NCBI RefSeq assembly: GCF_020509005.1
Contig: NC_063015.1
Location: 1,550,001 to 1,614,000 of the forward strand
Direction of reading: 5' to 3'
DNA: 64,000 bases
Source: Fulvia fulva
Taxonomy: Eukaryota > Ascomycota > Dothideomycetes > Mycosphaerellales > Mycosphaerellaceae
Shown here in pieces: positions 10,355 to 19,751 of this stretch. A program made the position numbers and the translations under genes. A model generated the notes under the pieces. That model saw only the letters and a program-made list of their open reading frames with translations, was not told the DNA's origin and made no database searches. Each line of letters opens with the position of its first letter. Within the stretch, counting starts at the first letter, position 1.

Positions 10355-12285
10355 TCAAGCATAACCTCCAGCAATGACAACAGAAAACGAAGGCTTCTCA
10401 CCAGCTTCCTCGAGGTACGCAGCGAGCTCATCAGCATTCTCGACCAGCCAGCTGTCTTCAGTGCCATCTGCGTTCTTGACCATACCGTGTATTCTGCCCA
10501 CCTTTGCGGCGCCTGCCTTGCTCTTCGCAGCTTTGTGTAACTCAGGGATCGTTGCGGAGGCAAGTCTGCCAAGCCACATCTTTGGATGTGACCCTATGAG
10601 TTCTGAGCCAGCGCCGAGTCTGAAATAGGCGGTCACTGGCTGTACGTGTGGTGCGGCAGGTTCCGCTGTCGAAGTGACGAAAGAAGTAGCAGTGGACAAA
10701 GCTGGGTCCAAGTCGAAGTTTATAGCTCCGGCTGCCTGTGCCAATGTCGCGATCGATCCGCTGTGTTGCGTTTGCGAAATCGTCGCTTGCGGTGTTGTTC
10801 GAGCACGAGGCTTCTTCTGTGCGCTAGATGGAGCATCCGTTTCTTGTGCGGCCGCAGATCTGGCCTTGTTGACTGCCACCTTCGATCTTGGCAAAGTCCC
10901 ATTCCACGCCGGGCCGGGTCCAGGGCCATAGGCGGCATTCTTCTGAACAGACGTACGTTCGCCACGCTTGTTCTTGTCCTCGCGAAAGCGCTTCATCGCA
11001 TCTCTGCAAAGCATATCTATGCCTCGCATCTTTCTTTCGTTCTGCGGTGTCTCCGACACAGCCTGCGAAAGTCTGTCGTTCGTGGCGTACCAGCGTTGAC
11101 GCAGCGCCTGAAAGTGTTCTTCGCCAGATACAAGTCGAGATTCGAAGTTGTCCTCTGCAAATATCTCGTACAGCGACCGACGGACGACTTTACTTTCGGT
11201 GGGATTCAGACCGAGTACGTTATTTGCTTCAGCAATCGTAATTGTTCTGCCTTGGAACCGCATCCGCTTGGTAACGTCGGCGCATACGTTTTCCAGGGCG
11301 ACAGCTTTCCTTTCCTGGTCGGGCTGTAGTGGGTGCATGACGCCTGCCAGGTGCATGTTTGACAGCATCAGTCTCTGTTTACTGGCTTCCCATACGCCTT
11401 CGGCGCACTGTGATTTCCTGATGATGTCCATGTCGCGACAGATGACTTCGTATTCCTGCCGCATCTGTTGGTAAAGATCGTTGTCCAGGTGCAGAAATGC
11501 TTTGCACTCATCCAAGCTGGTCTCCGAGTTGTATCGTGGTTCTGTGCCTGGCGCGTCTGGCGGTAGGTGTCCTGACAAATATCAGCGTGTGTGAGGACAA
11601 TGTCTTCTAACATTGTGTACTTACCGAACCCTCTGATGCGACGGCGTCGCTTTCTGGCCTGCAACCTTTCATCGCTTTCGAGCTGGAGCTCGAGTAGCCT
11701 TTGCTGTCGCATGAAAGCCTCCTCAGGTCCCATAGGCGCAGCTAGAGGCTCCAGCACCCCTGCTGCAGCGGCTTGCATTTCGGCATCGAACTGCTCGTCG
11801 GAGACCACTGCCTGACTAGGATCGTCTGGTGCGTTGGCAGGTCTCTTGCGCTTCTTTTTTTGGCCAGTCCGGTCTCCCGGTAACTGGTAGCCTTCCGCAT
11901 ATCGAAGCCGTAGACCAAGCTTCCTCCACAGCTTGTTGAACTCGTAGCCATTGACCTCCCATCCTTCTTCGGCCAGTGTTTGTTTGATATCGCGTTGCAG
12001 AACGTTCTGCTCCCACAGCTCTTTGATCCTAGCCATCACCACGGGCTGTTCCTCCGGCGTCAGCCTCTTCACGCGCGCTGGCATTCGCCATATTTGCCCG
12101 ATCTGCCGGAAGAAGCTCTTGTGGGAGGGTAGTTCGGAGACGGGCACGTCGAAGAGTTTGGCAAAGTGATCGATGATTTGAGGTACGCTCTTCTTCTCGA
12201 CTACGTACAATTGGTAGCAAATGTCGCGTTTGTCATCCCAGTCGTACTTGGGGGGGCGTCCGGGTTTCCGAGGTGGGTCCTCCAT
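10355..12285 (-). CDS. Clr5-type domain nuclear protein
   Basis: Exon 1 is 12285-11625 and begins MEDPPRKPGRPPKYDWDDKR. The intron is 11624-11572 (GTAAGT...GTCAG, 53 bp) and exon 2 is 11571-10355; 625 aa. An upstream in-frame start at 12360 would add 25 residues. The N-terminus has an AT-hook-like PGRPPK followed by a helical segment (YDWDDKRDICYQLYVVEKKS) resembling the Clr5 domain of fungal regulators, then a second helical module containing WEVNGYEFNKLWRKLGL. The middle is basic (KKKRKR, RKRRRR). The tail is low complexity. A DNA-binding or chromatin role is an inference from these motifs. Confidence 0.75.
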
Positions 12286-12891
12286 GTTATATAGTGGAGG
12301 GTCGTGGTGAATGTTAGTTATGGTCTGCCGTACAGTCTCCGCTTGACGAGATGGAGGCACGAGTGTGGCACGTGCGCCTCAATTTGACCCTCACCATCTT
12401 GCCTTCCTCCCTTTACCTGGCTTCGACATCGAAAGTAATCCATTTCAACCTTTTACATGCGAATCAAACGTCCAAAGCGCTCCTTCCTGATATTCATCAG
12501 TCAATTCACCTGGCGAGACAGGCATACCACGATGGAGCACCACGGGAGCCCTCTTGCTTGAGGCCGCGCCTGATGCACACAGAATGAATATGGCAACAGT
12601 ACTCCTCCGCAAGTTCGATCAGATGGCCCCGTCAAGTTCCTGTCAGCTGTGATACACAAGCCTCAGCACAATGGCACGGAAGGGGACATGCCGCAAGCAT
12701 TGTGCATTGAGGCAGCTGTGTCAGCGAGGTCCACCGTCCAGTCTCAAGATGTACTGTAAGCGGCTCCCTACATGACAGCGTAACCAGTATGTCCCTGTAC
12801 ATGTACGGGCAATATCAAGCGCATCCCGTTGACCTAATATTCTGGTCGTCGAGCTGGAAGTAAAGGAGGACTACACACCACACTAAGAGAT
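12286..12891. other. Intergenic region between divergent genes
   Basis: This separates the Clr5-type gene (minus) from the first gene of the membrane-protein cluster (plus). It probably holds both promoters. I see no coding content or named motif. Confidence 0.6.
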
Positions 12892-13611
12892 ATGTCTGCA
12901 TCGTCCAAAGCCTCTCTTGAGATTGTCTCCACAATGTACGTAACAAAGGGCAGCGATATAGTCGAAGTCGTCGTTGAAGAGACCAAAACGACGGTCACCA
13001 AGACCGCGACGGCTACGGCGAACACTGAGGAGACCACTACCACGCTGTCTCCATCCACTGCCGACATATTCTCAGAAGAGACCACCGTGGAGCCCTCAAC
13101 CACAGTCACAACTGTCACGGAATGGCTGTCAGAGGCTACTACAGCCAAAATATCTCAATCCTCTTCTCGTTCTCAAACATCACCCTCAAGTGTCGCGACT
13201 TCGAAAATGCCCGAGGCGATGTCTACGACTACTCATATACCAAGTCAGCACACACACGCCCCAGCGCTGGATGCAACTCATGCGAACTCTAAGTCCATGC
13301 TTCTCACGATCGGTCTCGCGGTGCCCAGCTTCCTGGCGGCTCTTGGGCTCGCCCACTGGTACTGGAGAAAGCGCCGCAGAGCACAAGTACCTGCCTTCGA
13401 GGACGCAAGAACGCGATCAAAGTGTCGTATCGACTACAATGCGGAGCCACTTTACCCTCACAGATCAATCCAACGGCTGTCGGAGACCAGCTTCTCTACG
13501 ACTTCACCGTCAGGTCATGACTACATGCCAGTCATTGAGCACGATCCGCCTCAACTGCCACCAATATCACTGCCAGGACCTGGAGGGGCGGAGCATAAGG
13601 AGCTGCTGTGA
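12892..13611 (+). CDS. Single-pass membrane protein with DYNA motif, cluster member 1
   Basis: 239 aa, single exon. There is no N-terminal signal peptide. Residues 1-130 are Thr/Ser-rich and probably O-glycosylated if extracellular. One TM helix (about 135-157, MLLTIGLAVPSFLAALGLAH) is followed by a basic stop (RKRRRR) and a cytosolic tail with DYNAEPLYPH (181-190) and a DPPQLP segment. The same DYNA and PQLP elements recur in the next gene. The layout recalls fungal cell-wall sensors of the Mid2/Wsc type, but the Cys-rich WSC domain is absent. I do not recognise a named family. N-out topology without a cleaved signal is inferred from the positive-inside rule. Confidence 0.7.
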   Translation: MSASSKASLEIVSTMYVTKGSDIVEVVVEETKTTVTKTATATANTEETTTTLSPSTADIFSEETTVEPSTTVTTVTEWLSEATTAKISQSSSRSQTSPSSVATSKMPEAMSTTTHIPSQHTHAPALDATHANSKSMLLTIGLAVPSFLAALGLAHWYWRKRRRAQVPAFEDARTRSKCRIDYNAEPLYPHRSIQRLSETSFSTTSPSGHDYMPVIEHDPPQLPPISLPGPGGAEHKELL

Positions 13612-13953
13612 GGCTGGTGCGGATGAGCTTCATAGCGCCAATATTGGGCATCATTGGTCCTTCATGGGTGGAACCTATAAACGCAACGTAGCAGAAAGCA
13701 GTCGTGCCTGCGAAAGCACTCTCCGTTGCTCCAACCGCAAGCTGTAGGTCCAGACGGACGACTAATGTCGAGCGAGGTCGACGTGTCCGGTACAGCGTGC
13801 TTATCAAGTTTAAGGGTCACACAAGACGGATAAGTACATGAGTGCTCGTCATCAGAACCGACAGGGGTATGCTGCAAGTACTATGACAATACATGGTACG
13901 TTCGTTTGGAGTTGATGCTACTGAATTGTTCTACTCGTGGTTAGAAGTACGAT
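13612..13953. other. Intergenic spacer in the membrane-protein cluster
   Basis: About 340 bp between cluster members 1 and 2, with no coding signal. Confidence 0.6.
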
Positions 13954-14976
13954 ATGTCTACTACGCAGTCTTTCCCTGATGTCCATTTCGGCTGGCTGTT
14001 AAGTGATGGCACGGAAGTGCAAATGGATGCAGTTACACTCTCTGCGAACACCTTGATTGGAGAGCTGCTCTCGACAAGTCCTATCGATGAGGTGTCAAGC
14101 AAAGGAACGCCACCTCCAGCACTCACTGGCGTCGTCCTCGTGAATTCGACATCTACAGTTGGTCCGTCGACGTTCGCGACTCAGGCAACGCCCTCTCCGT
14201 CTGCGAACGCGACAACAGATTCAGCATCGTCCGGATCTGCTTCCCTGCCGAGCACAGAAAGATCGTCCTCGCCACTCGCTCGAAAACTGGCAGTCGGTCT
14301 CGCGGTTCCAGCTGCCACACTCCTAATCGGAGCCTGCATCCTCTTCGGTATGTACCTCAGACGTCGTCGTCATCGACACTGGAATGTAGGCCCCTCGTCG
14401 TCACCCCGAAGCTCAAAGAGCCACAAACAAGACTACAACGCAAAGCCACTGTACCCTCACAAACCCCTGACGAGCCGCTCGGACTCCACGTTCACTGTCG
14501 ATGCTGGTCCAAGTTATGGGTCGATTCCGCAAGCCGGCGACGCGGACATACCTCAACTGCCAGAGCTGGAAGGGCTGACAGCTGCATACTCGCCCACCAG
14601 AGATAGCGAATACTCCAGCGACGACTTTGGCCCTTATTTCAGCGGGATAGATGATCCTTTCACGGATGCTGCTGCATCCACCGTGAAGATGACGCCTGGC
14701 GTGTCGCCCTCATCATATCCTCTGCGCGATCGGCTCAGTCACGAGAATGAGAGACGAAGAAAGGCGATTCAAACTTTGAAGCGGAAGGGCAGTAGTGCGA
14801 GTATTAGTGAGCGGGAATTGGGAGGACTGGTTAGTGCTTTCGAGAGGGTCGTGAATGAGAGGCAGGAGGAAACGAAGGTTCGGGTCAAGAGTGGCGGGGA
14901 CATTTGGGGCGGTGGGAAGCGAGATAGGGACGAAGAGAGGACAGCAGAGGTTATGGCGAGTGTGCCTCTGAATTGA
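13954..14976 (+). CDS. Single-pass membrane protein with DYNA motif, cluster member 2
   Basis: 340 aa, single exon, no signal peptide. A Ser/Thr-rich N-terminal half (about 45-108) precedes one TM helix (about 112-135), a basic anchor RRRRHRH and a long cytosolic tail. The tail begins DYNAKPLYPHKPL (160-172) followed by RSDSTFT, has a PQLPELEGL segment, and ends with a helical block starting SISERELGGLVSAFERV. That end block recurs in cluster member 4. Tail conservation with a variable outer part suggests the conserved business end is intracellular (inference). The family is unrecognised. Confidence 0.72.
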   Translation: MSTTQSFPDVHFGWLLSDGTEVQMDAVTLSANTLIGELLSTSPIDEVSSKGTPPPALTGVVLVNSTSTVGPSTFATQATPSPSANATTDSASSGSASLPSTERSSSPLARKLAVGLAVPAATLLIGACILFGMYLRRRRHRHWNVGPSSSPRSSKSHKQDYNAKPLYPHKPLTSRSDSTFTVDAGPSYGSIPQAGDADIPQLPELEGLTAAYSPTRDSEYSSDDFGPYFSGIDDPFTDAAASTVKMTPGVSPSSYPLRDRLSHENERRRKAIQTLKRKGSSASISERELGGLVSAFERVVNERQEETKVRVKSGGDIWGGGKRDRDEERTAEVMASVPLN

Positions 14977-15409
14977 AACTTGAGTCGCATGAACATCATC
15001 ACAGCAAGTATGCCTTGACTCACATGGTATCTTTAGATGGGCAGTTCAACATACTGTCTGAGCCAGCACATCACACACCACCATTGTCAACCCCATGAGT
15101 AGCCCACCGCACACCGCATACTCCATACACGCAGTGTCTCAATATTTGCAGCGCACCACGCTCGTGCAACTTCTGTACCGCAGCAGCTCAAACCGTACCA
15201 CATACACAAACGCAGCACAGCCGCAGTTCTGTACAACATCTGTGTGGTTCCACCTTGTTCTGCCCCAGACAGTACCACCCTCGTGCAGCGATCTACAAGC
15301 CGCAGCACATAGCTGTGTGTAGCCGCAGCCCTTGGTCGGTATAGGTAGCGTGATGTCTGCCTGAAAGTGGCTTTTTTTTCTCTCCATCCCTGTGATAGGG
15401 CTAGTAGTG
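14977..15409. other. Intergenic spacer in the membrane-protein cluster
   Basis: About 430 bp between cluster members 2 and 3. It contains an eight-T run at 15372-15379 and no supported gene. Confidence 0.6.
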
Positions 15410-16417
15410 ATGATGATCATGACGGACGATACTCTCTTGGTCGATACTTCCGTTCCAACGAGGTGGCAGAGTGGACCGAGGCTGATGTCGACTAGTCTTG
15501 TGTGGACTGGACCGAGTACGTTGACGGAGACTTACGATATGCGAACAACGCGGGATGGGTGCCCGGTGACGGCACTTCATAGCATTCTGCTGGGGCCATA
15601 TCCGTCTGACATTCAGATTCTGCCTTGTTTGGCGACAACAAAATTCGCACTAGATTCTGCCGCGACAGCTACAGCAGACCCTACGACAATTACCACCCGA
15701 CTTGTCGAGCAGACCGAGCCAACAGTCAGCCCGGTCGTTGATCAGAATCAGACGAAGGGCTCAGATCAGGTCCCTTTCCAGGCTCTTTGGGGGCTGCTCG
15801 CAGCCAGCGGAGTCCTGATCATCAATGCCATCCTGGTGATCCTATGGCTCGACTGGCGCCGTCACAAGCAGAACAGAGCGGATGTCGAAGACTTACCAGC
15901 AGATCAAACGAGCACGGACTACCCCGAGCAATTTCAAGCATTTCCCAAAGAAATCGGGAGCGAAGATAGCATCGATCAGCTGTCGCGGGAGGTGGTCAAT
16001 GAGGACCGAGGGCTCCAGGGGAACAGTCCTGGACACTTAACTCTACCAAACCATACGCGATCCCATCCAGCGTTGCGTGATCGAGATGTTCACATGGAGC
16101 ACGAGACGATGGAGGCGAGAGAGATCCAGCCTCAGTCTGGTTCCGCTGAATTGAGACAGCTTCGAGTTGAACAGGAGATGACGCTTGCAGAGTTGCTGCC
16201 ACCGATGTTCCGGAGGTCATCAATGGAGTCTTTCCGCTCTGACGTATCATCGTTGATGCATCCGCCTCAGCTGCGGCGAGGGACGGGCCATGACTTCGAC
16301 CCTTCTTCACCTTCGGAAGCTGAGTGGCGAGACATGGAAATGTGCTCGATGTCGCCTGTGTCGCCTCTCGGCGAGCATGAGGGTCTCATGTCCCGGATTG
16401 AGTGCACGAAGAAGTAG
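15410..16417 (+). CDS. Single-pass membrane protein, cluster member 3 (diverged)
   Basis: The frame is open slightly upstream, but the first ATG is 15410 (MMIMTDDTLLVD), giving 335 aa; ATG 15419 is an alternative. The Thr-rich N-terminal region has two or three Cys, then one TM helix (LWGLLAASGVLIINAILVIL), a WRRHKQ anchor and a cytosolic tail. The canonical DYNA motif is missing; a weak TDYPEQFQAF lies at the equivalent place. The tail has a charged helix (SAELRQLRVEQEMTLAELLP). Position, strand and architecture place it with its neighbours. Sequence similarity is weak, so membership is an inference. Confidence 0.62.
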   Translation: MMIMTDDTLLVDTSVPTRWQSGPRLMSTSLVWTGPSTLTETYDMRTTRDGCPVTALHSILLGPYPSDIQILPCLATTKFALDSAATATADPTTITTRLVEQTEPTVSPVVDQNQTKGSDQVPFQALWGLLAASGVLIINAILVILWLDWRRHKQNRADVEDLPADQTSTDYPEQFQAFPKEIGSEDSIDQLSREVVNEDRGLQGNSPGHLTLPNHTRSHPALRDRDVHMEHETMEAREIQPQSGSAELRQLRVEQEMTLAELLPPMFRRSSMESFRSDVSSLMHPPQLRRGTGHDFDPSSPSEAEWRDMEMCSMSPVSPLGEHEGLMSRIECTKK

Positions 16418-16847
16418 AGGCCTGACCAGTGAGTGGCGGTCAGGGGTACGTTATGTGAGAAAAGTGCGTCTTGAAGTGGCGACCTAATGATTGTACCTCT
16501 GGTATGTTAGCTGGACATCTAGGTAGACACCATAATGCAGGAGATTCGCGTGAGATCCAGACTGCCAAGCCCAGTCAGCCTGCAGCAGTCTTTGTCCATG
16601 CAAGTGTGCTCCTCATGCACCTCAACATGCAGGTGTAACCATCAAGATATGGCCAGACCGACCGCGGATCTGTATGTAGCACGAACTGTGCCCACCGGAT
16701 AAGCGCATTCAGAGGTGTTAAATAGCGGATCACAGCATCATGGCAGTGAAGACTACAATTAGCACAGCAGGCGCTGACTGAATATATCGAGGTCGCTGCC
16801 TAGATAGCAGTACGCTCAGCCAGGCTCAATATCGCCCTCCAGCCGAC
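16418..16847. other. Intergenic spacer in the membrane-protein cluster
   Basis: About 430 bp between members 3 and 4; no coding signal seen. Confidence 0.6.
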
Positions 16848-17525
16848 ATGATGGACTTCGTGGTCGAGATCTTGGTCATAGCCCTCCCTACACTGGTCGC
16901 TGTAGCCAGCATCATCGGCATCGTTTGTCTCTTGCGTGAAGAGGTCCGCACTTGGGTGACTGGCCTCTTTCGGAAGAAGGACATCGACTATAACGCAGCT
17001 ACATTAGCAGCATACGAACCAGTCCGGAGATGGTCGGATTCGACTTTCACCTCCTTTCCGCTTCAATCAAACGAAACGACATCCAACATGCCAATCCCTC
17101 CTCCAGTGGCATTGGACGCAGTACTTCTTACATCTCCAAATAGCTGCGCTGACATCGCCACCATGGTGCCTACATCATGGCAAGCCAGGCCGCAAGAACG
17201 GACACGATTGAACGATACCTCTCTCAGGCCAAAGCTTTCACAGCAAACCAGGAATCCTTCTCGCCCAGGCCAGCCGACCTTGATCCACAACTCGAGCCGT
17301 CGGAGTGCTGGTCCAGGCAATGTCCAAGCGTCACTACCGCATGGTGGACGCCCGAGGAGCCGCGCCAGCTCGATTTCGGAGACGGAACTACGCGACCTCC
17401 AAGCTGCGTTCGCGTTTGTGGAAGAGCAGGAGCAGGAGGAGAACAAGATACGCGTGTGCCGGAGTTTGGAGCTGATCAGCCGAAACGCAGGGACGAAACT
17501 CGCTGCAGGTGCTGCCGGTCGCTGA
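16848..17525 (+). CDS. Single-pass membrane protein with DYNA motif, cluster member 4 (no ectodomain)
   Basis: 225 aa, single exon. The TM helix is at the extreme N-terminus (about 4-29, VVEILVIALPTLVAVASIIG), so the outer Ser/Thr-rich part of the other members is absent. The cytosolic tail has FRKKDIDYNAATLAAYEP (DYNA at 48-51) and RRWSDSTFTSF, matching RSDSTFT of member 2, and ends with the shared block SISETELRDLQAAF and an EEQEQEENKIRV stretch. It is the clearest evidence that the tail, not the ectodomain, defines this family. Confidence 0.68.
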   Translation: MMDFVVEILVIALPTLVAVASIIGIVCLLREEVRTWVTGLFRKKDIDYNAATLAAYEPVRRWSDSTFTSFPLQSNETTSNMPIPPPVALDAVLLTSPNSCADIATMVPTSWQARPQERTRLNDTSLRPKLSQQTRNPSRPGQPTLIHNSSRRSAGPGNVQASLPHGGRPRSRASSISETELRDLQAAFAFVEEQEQEENKIRVCRSLELISRNAGTKLAAGAAGR

Positions 17526-17832
17526 TGTGTTTGAGAGCTTGTACTTATACGATCGTCGCGCGCGCGGTGTTTCAGTGGTGCATGACGTACGGGAAGAGAG
17601 CACGCTCCACACTGACCAAACCGCCCAAAACAACTGGTGGGATTATGTTCTTTTCTGAAGGTGTTGTTCTATCTCTCTATTCACATCCACACCACCTTGT
17701 TCTTCGTTCTGCTGCGTCTATAGTCACAATGTGTATCTACTGCGTTCTTCTGACCCCTGCTGAATATGATATTCTCCAATCTCTCGGGTGATATGGCTGT
17801 CTTGAGCCTGCAGTGTCCAGAGCATTGCGCAC

Positions 17833-17970
17833 CTAATGCCTTGTGGGTGCGAAGAGCGGTTTGAAGGTCTTAACAAGGTCTCTTTGCGAGCACTTGATGC
17901 CCTTAAGTCTGCAGTAGTGATAGGCTCCTACTATCTGATTCTTTTGAGGTGTTGAAAGGTGTTTGGTCAT
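17833..17970 (-). pseudogene. Possible HTH (transposase-like) remnant
   Basis: ATG 17970 opens a 45-codon frame with KNQIVGAYHYCRLKGIKC followed by SQRDLVKTF, which resembles the N-terminal helix-turn-helix of fungal DDE transposases. No downstream catalytic domain is present. The call rests on eye-level resemblance only. Confidence 0.25.
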
Positions 17971-18926
17971 CTTGCAGTAGCTTCTCCAATCCAAGAAACA
18001 GGTGAAAAGTTTGCGACGGTAGCATGCGACAACAACACCACATATAGCCAATCCAAGCACGACAATTTGTTCAGTGATGTATCCAGATACGTGTATAAAT
18101 TTGCTGGTTGCAATGGGCCTGATATTGGATAAAGAAAACACGATTGAAGATGTGGTGTTGTTTTTTGGTGGAGGTGGGCGCTTTGGTCCGTATGACGCGT
18201 GGAGAGGTATATGTGCTTGAGTAAGAGGAAGGCCGCTGATGGATGATGCCTGACCAAACTGTCACTACTTTTGGGCATCCACTTGTCTTGCTGCAAGCGG
18301 AAAGGGCTCTCGTTTCAGGATTGAGTTCGCGGGCCGCGATTCATGGATGTTGGCATGCTGCATGGCGCTAAGCTTGCGATGCATTATGCCAGGTTCTAGA
18401 CAAATGATTTGCCCTCGAAGCAGTATTCGCACTGATTCCGATGGTATTCCTCACCAACGAGTGTTCTGGTGTTGTTCAGCGCTTGGCGGTTCGGCCTCGG
18501 GACGTTCGCAGAATGTCTGAGATTGGGGTGGGGCAGTGGTTCTAGCAGTGTACCTAGGTAGCGCGTGTGATTATCGATATGCTTCGAGGCTAGAGAGTCG
18601 TTCGGCGCTGCTGGGTAAAGTGGCAGCGCTGGCGGCTCTGGCGCTCGCAGTTGAGATGTGGTATAGCTGCAGTCGAGGCGTTTGGCGCTGCAGCCTGCAG
18701 CAGCTGTCAAACAGATGTACAGTCGATCTTATATGCCGGCAGCGAGGCAGCGTAGGTTTCGTGTGTGGCAGCTCGCGGTGATCATCGAGCACTTGGACAA
18801 TGCTGCAGCGAACGTGCGTAGCGAACGGCTAATGAGCAGTCGAGGAGGCTGGGGCGATTGCCTGCTAGTCGAGATAGAACGTGGGACACGGCGTCTACAT
18901 CGCGCTTGGAGACATCGTGCATCATT

Positions 18927-18953
18927 TGCTGCTGCTGCTGCTGCTGCTGCTGC
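18927..18953. repeat. (TGC)9 microsatellite
   Basis: Nine perfect TGC units upstream of the Kin4-type kinase gene. Confidence 0.95.
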
Positions 18954-19240
18954 GTCTGCTGTTTGTGTGCATTCTGCTTCTCTTTGTATACAATATACCG
19001 CGTCTTTGTTGTTACACGGCGGAACGAGCACGCTGCATGATACTGACCTGCAGGACGGCGGAAGCGCACAAGTAGGCCAGACGATCAGCGGCTTTGCATT
19101 GGGTGCGGACGCCTCTTTGCGACGGCGGCGCGTTGTCGATCTCGCTCGTGGTTGCCAGCAGCAGAACGCACGCCTGCTGCACCTCCCACAACACGGCCAA
19201 GCTCCTCTCCCTCGCACCTACCCTACCCTCCCCGGCATTC

Positions 19241-19280
19241 CCACTGCCACTGCCACTGCCACTGCCACTGCCACTGCCAT
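19241..19280. repeat. (CCACTG)6 hexanucleotide repeat
   Basis: Six perfect CCACTG units plus a partial unit, about 470 bp before the kinase start codon, probably in its promoter or leader. Confidence 0.95.
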
Positions 19281-19751
19281 CTCGTGCGCACGCCGACAAC
19301 GCAGCCCGACACGTGCGGTGCAGGTGGCCCTCGTGCGAACATCATCCCACAGCGTGCAGCCCCAATCGCATCGCAATCGCATACAGCAGACACCAGCAGA
19401 TAGCACTTTCTACCGCAAGCAGCACAGCAGCAGCTCCTCGACGCTCGCTCGTTTCTTTGGGTCGGCAAGCATCTCGCCGCTTAGCGTCCCGACAGCGCCG
19501 CCAGCAGCAGTCTGCATTGAGCGCCATCCGCATCTGCAGGAGGGCGCAAGGCCACACTACACAACGAGGGAAAGTAGGACGCGCCTGCTCGCAATTCCGG
19601 CCTCTGAGATCCGGTGTCGCGGACCACAGCGCCGCGTGTGCCACCAGGACTCGGCGTGAGCACAGTACAGCATCCGTACTGAATCACGTCCTCACCCACT
19701 GCCGCACTGTCGCCGACGAAGCAGCCGCCCACGCACGTCGCCCGCCAGACC

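Larger units (their letters stand above)
17526..19751. other. 2.2 kb region without a supported gene
   Basis: It holds a possible HTH remnant (17833-17970, minus) and two microsatellites (18927-18953, 19241-19280), then the leader region of the Kin4-type kinase. Several frames are long by chance because the DNA is repeat-rich. None shows a recognisable domain. Confidence 0.55.
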
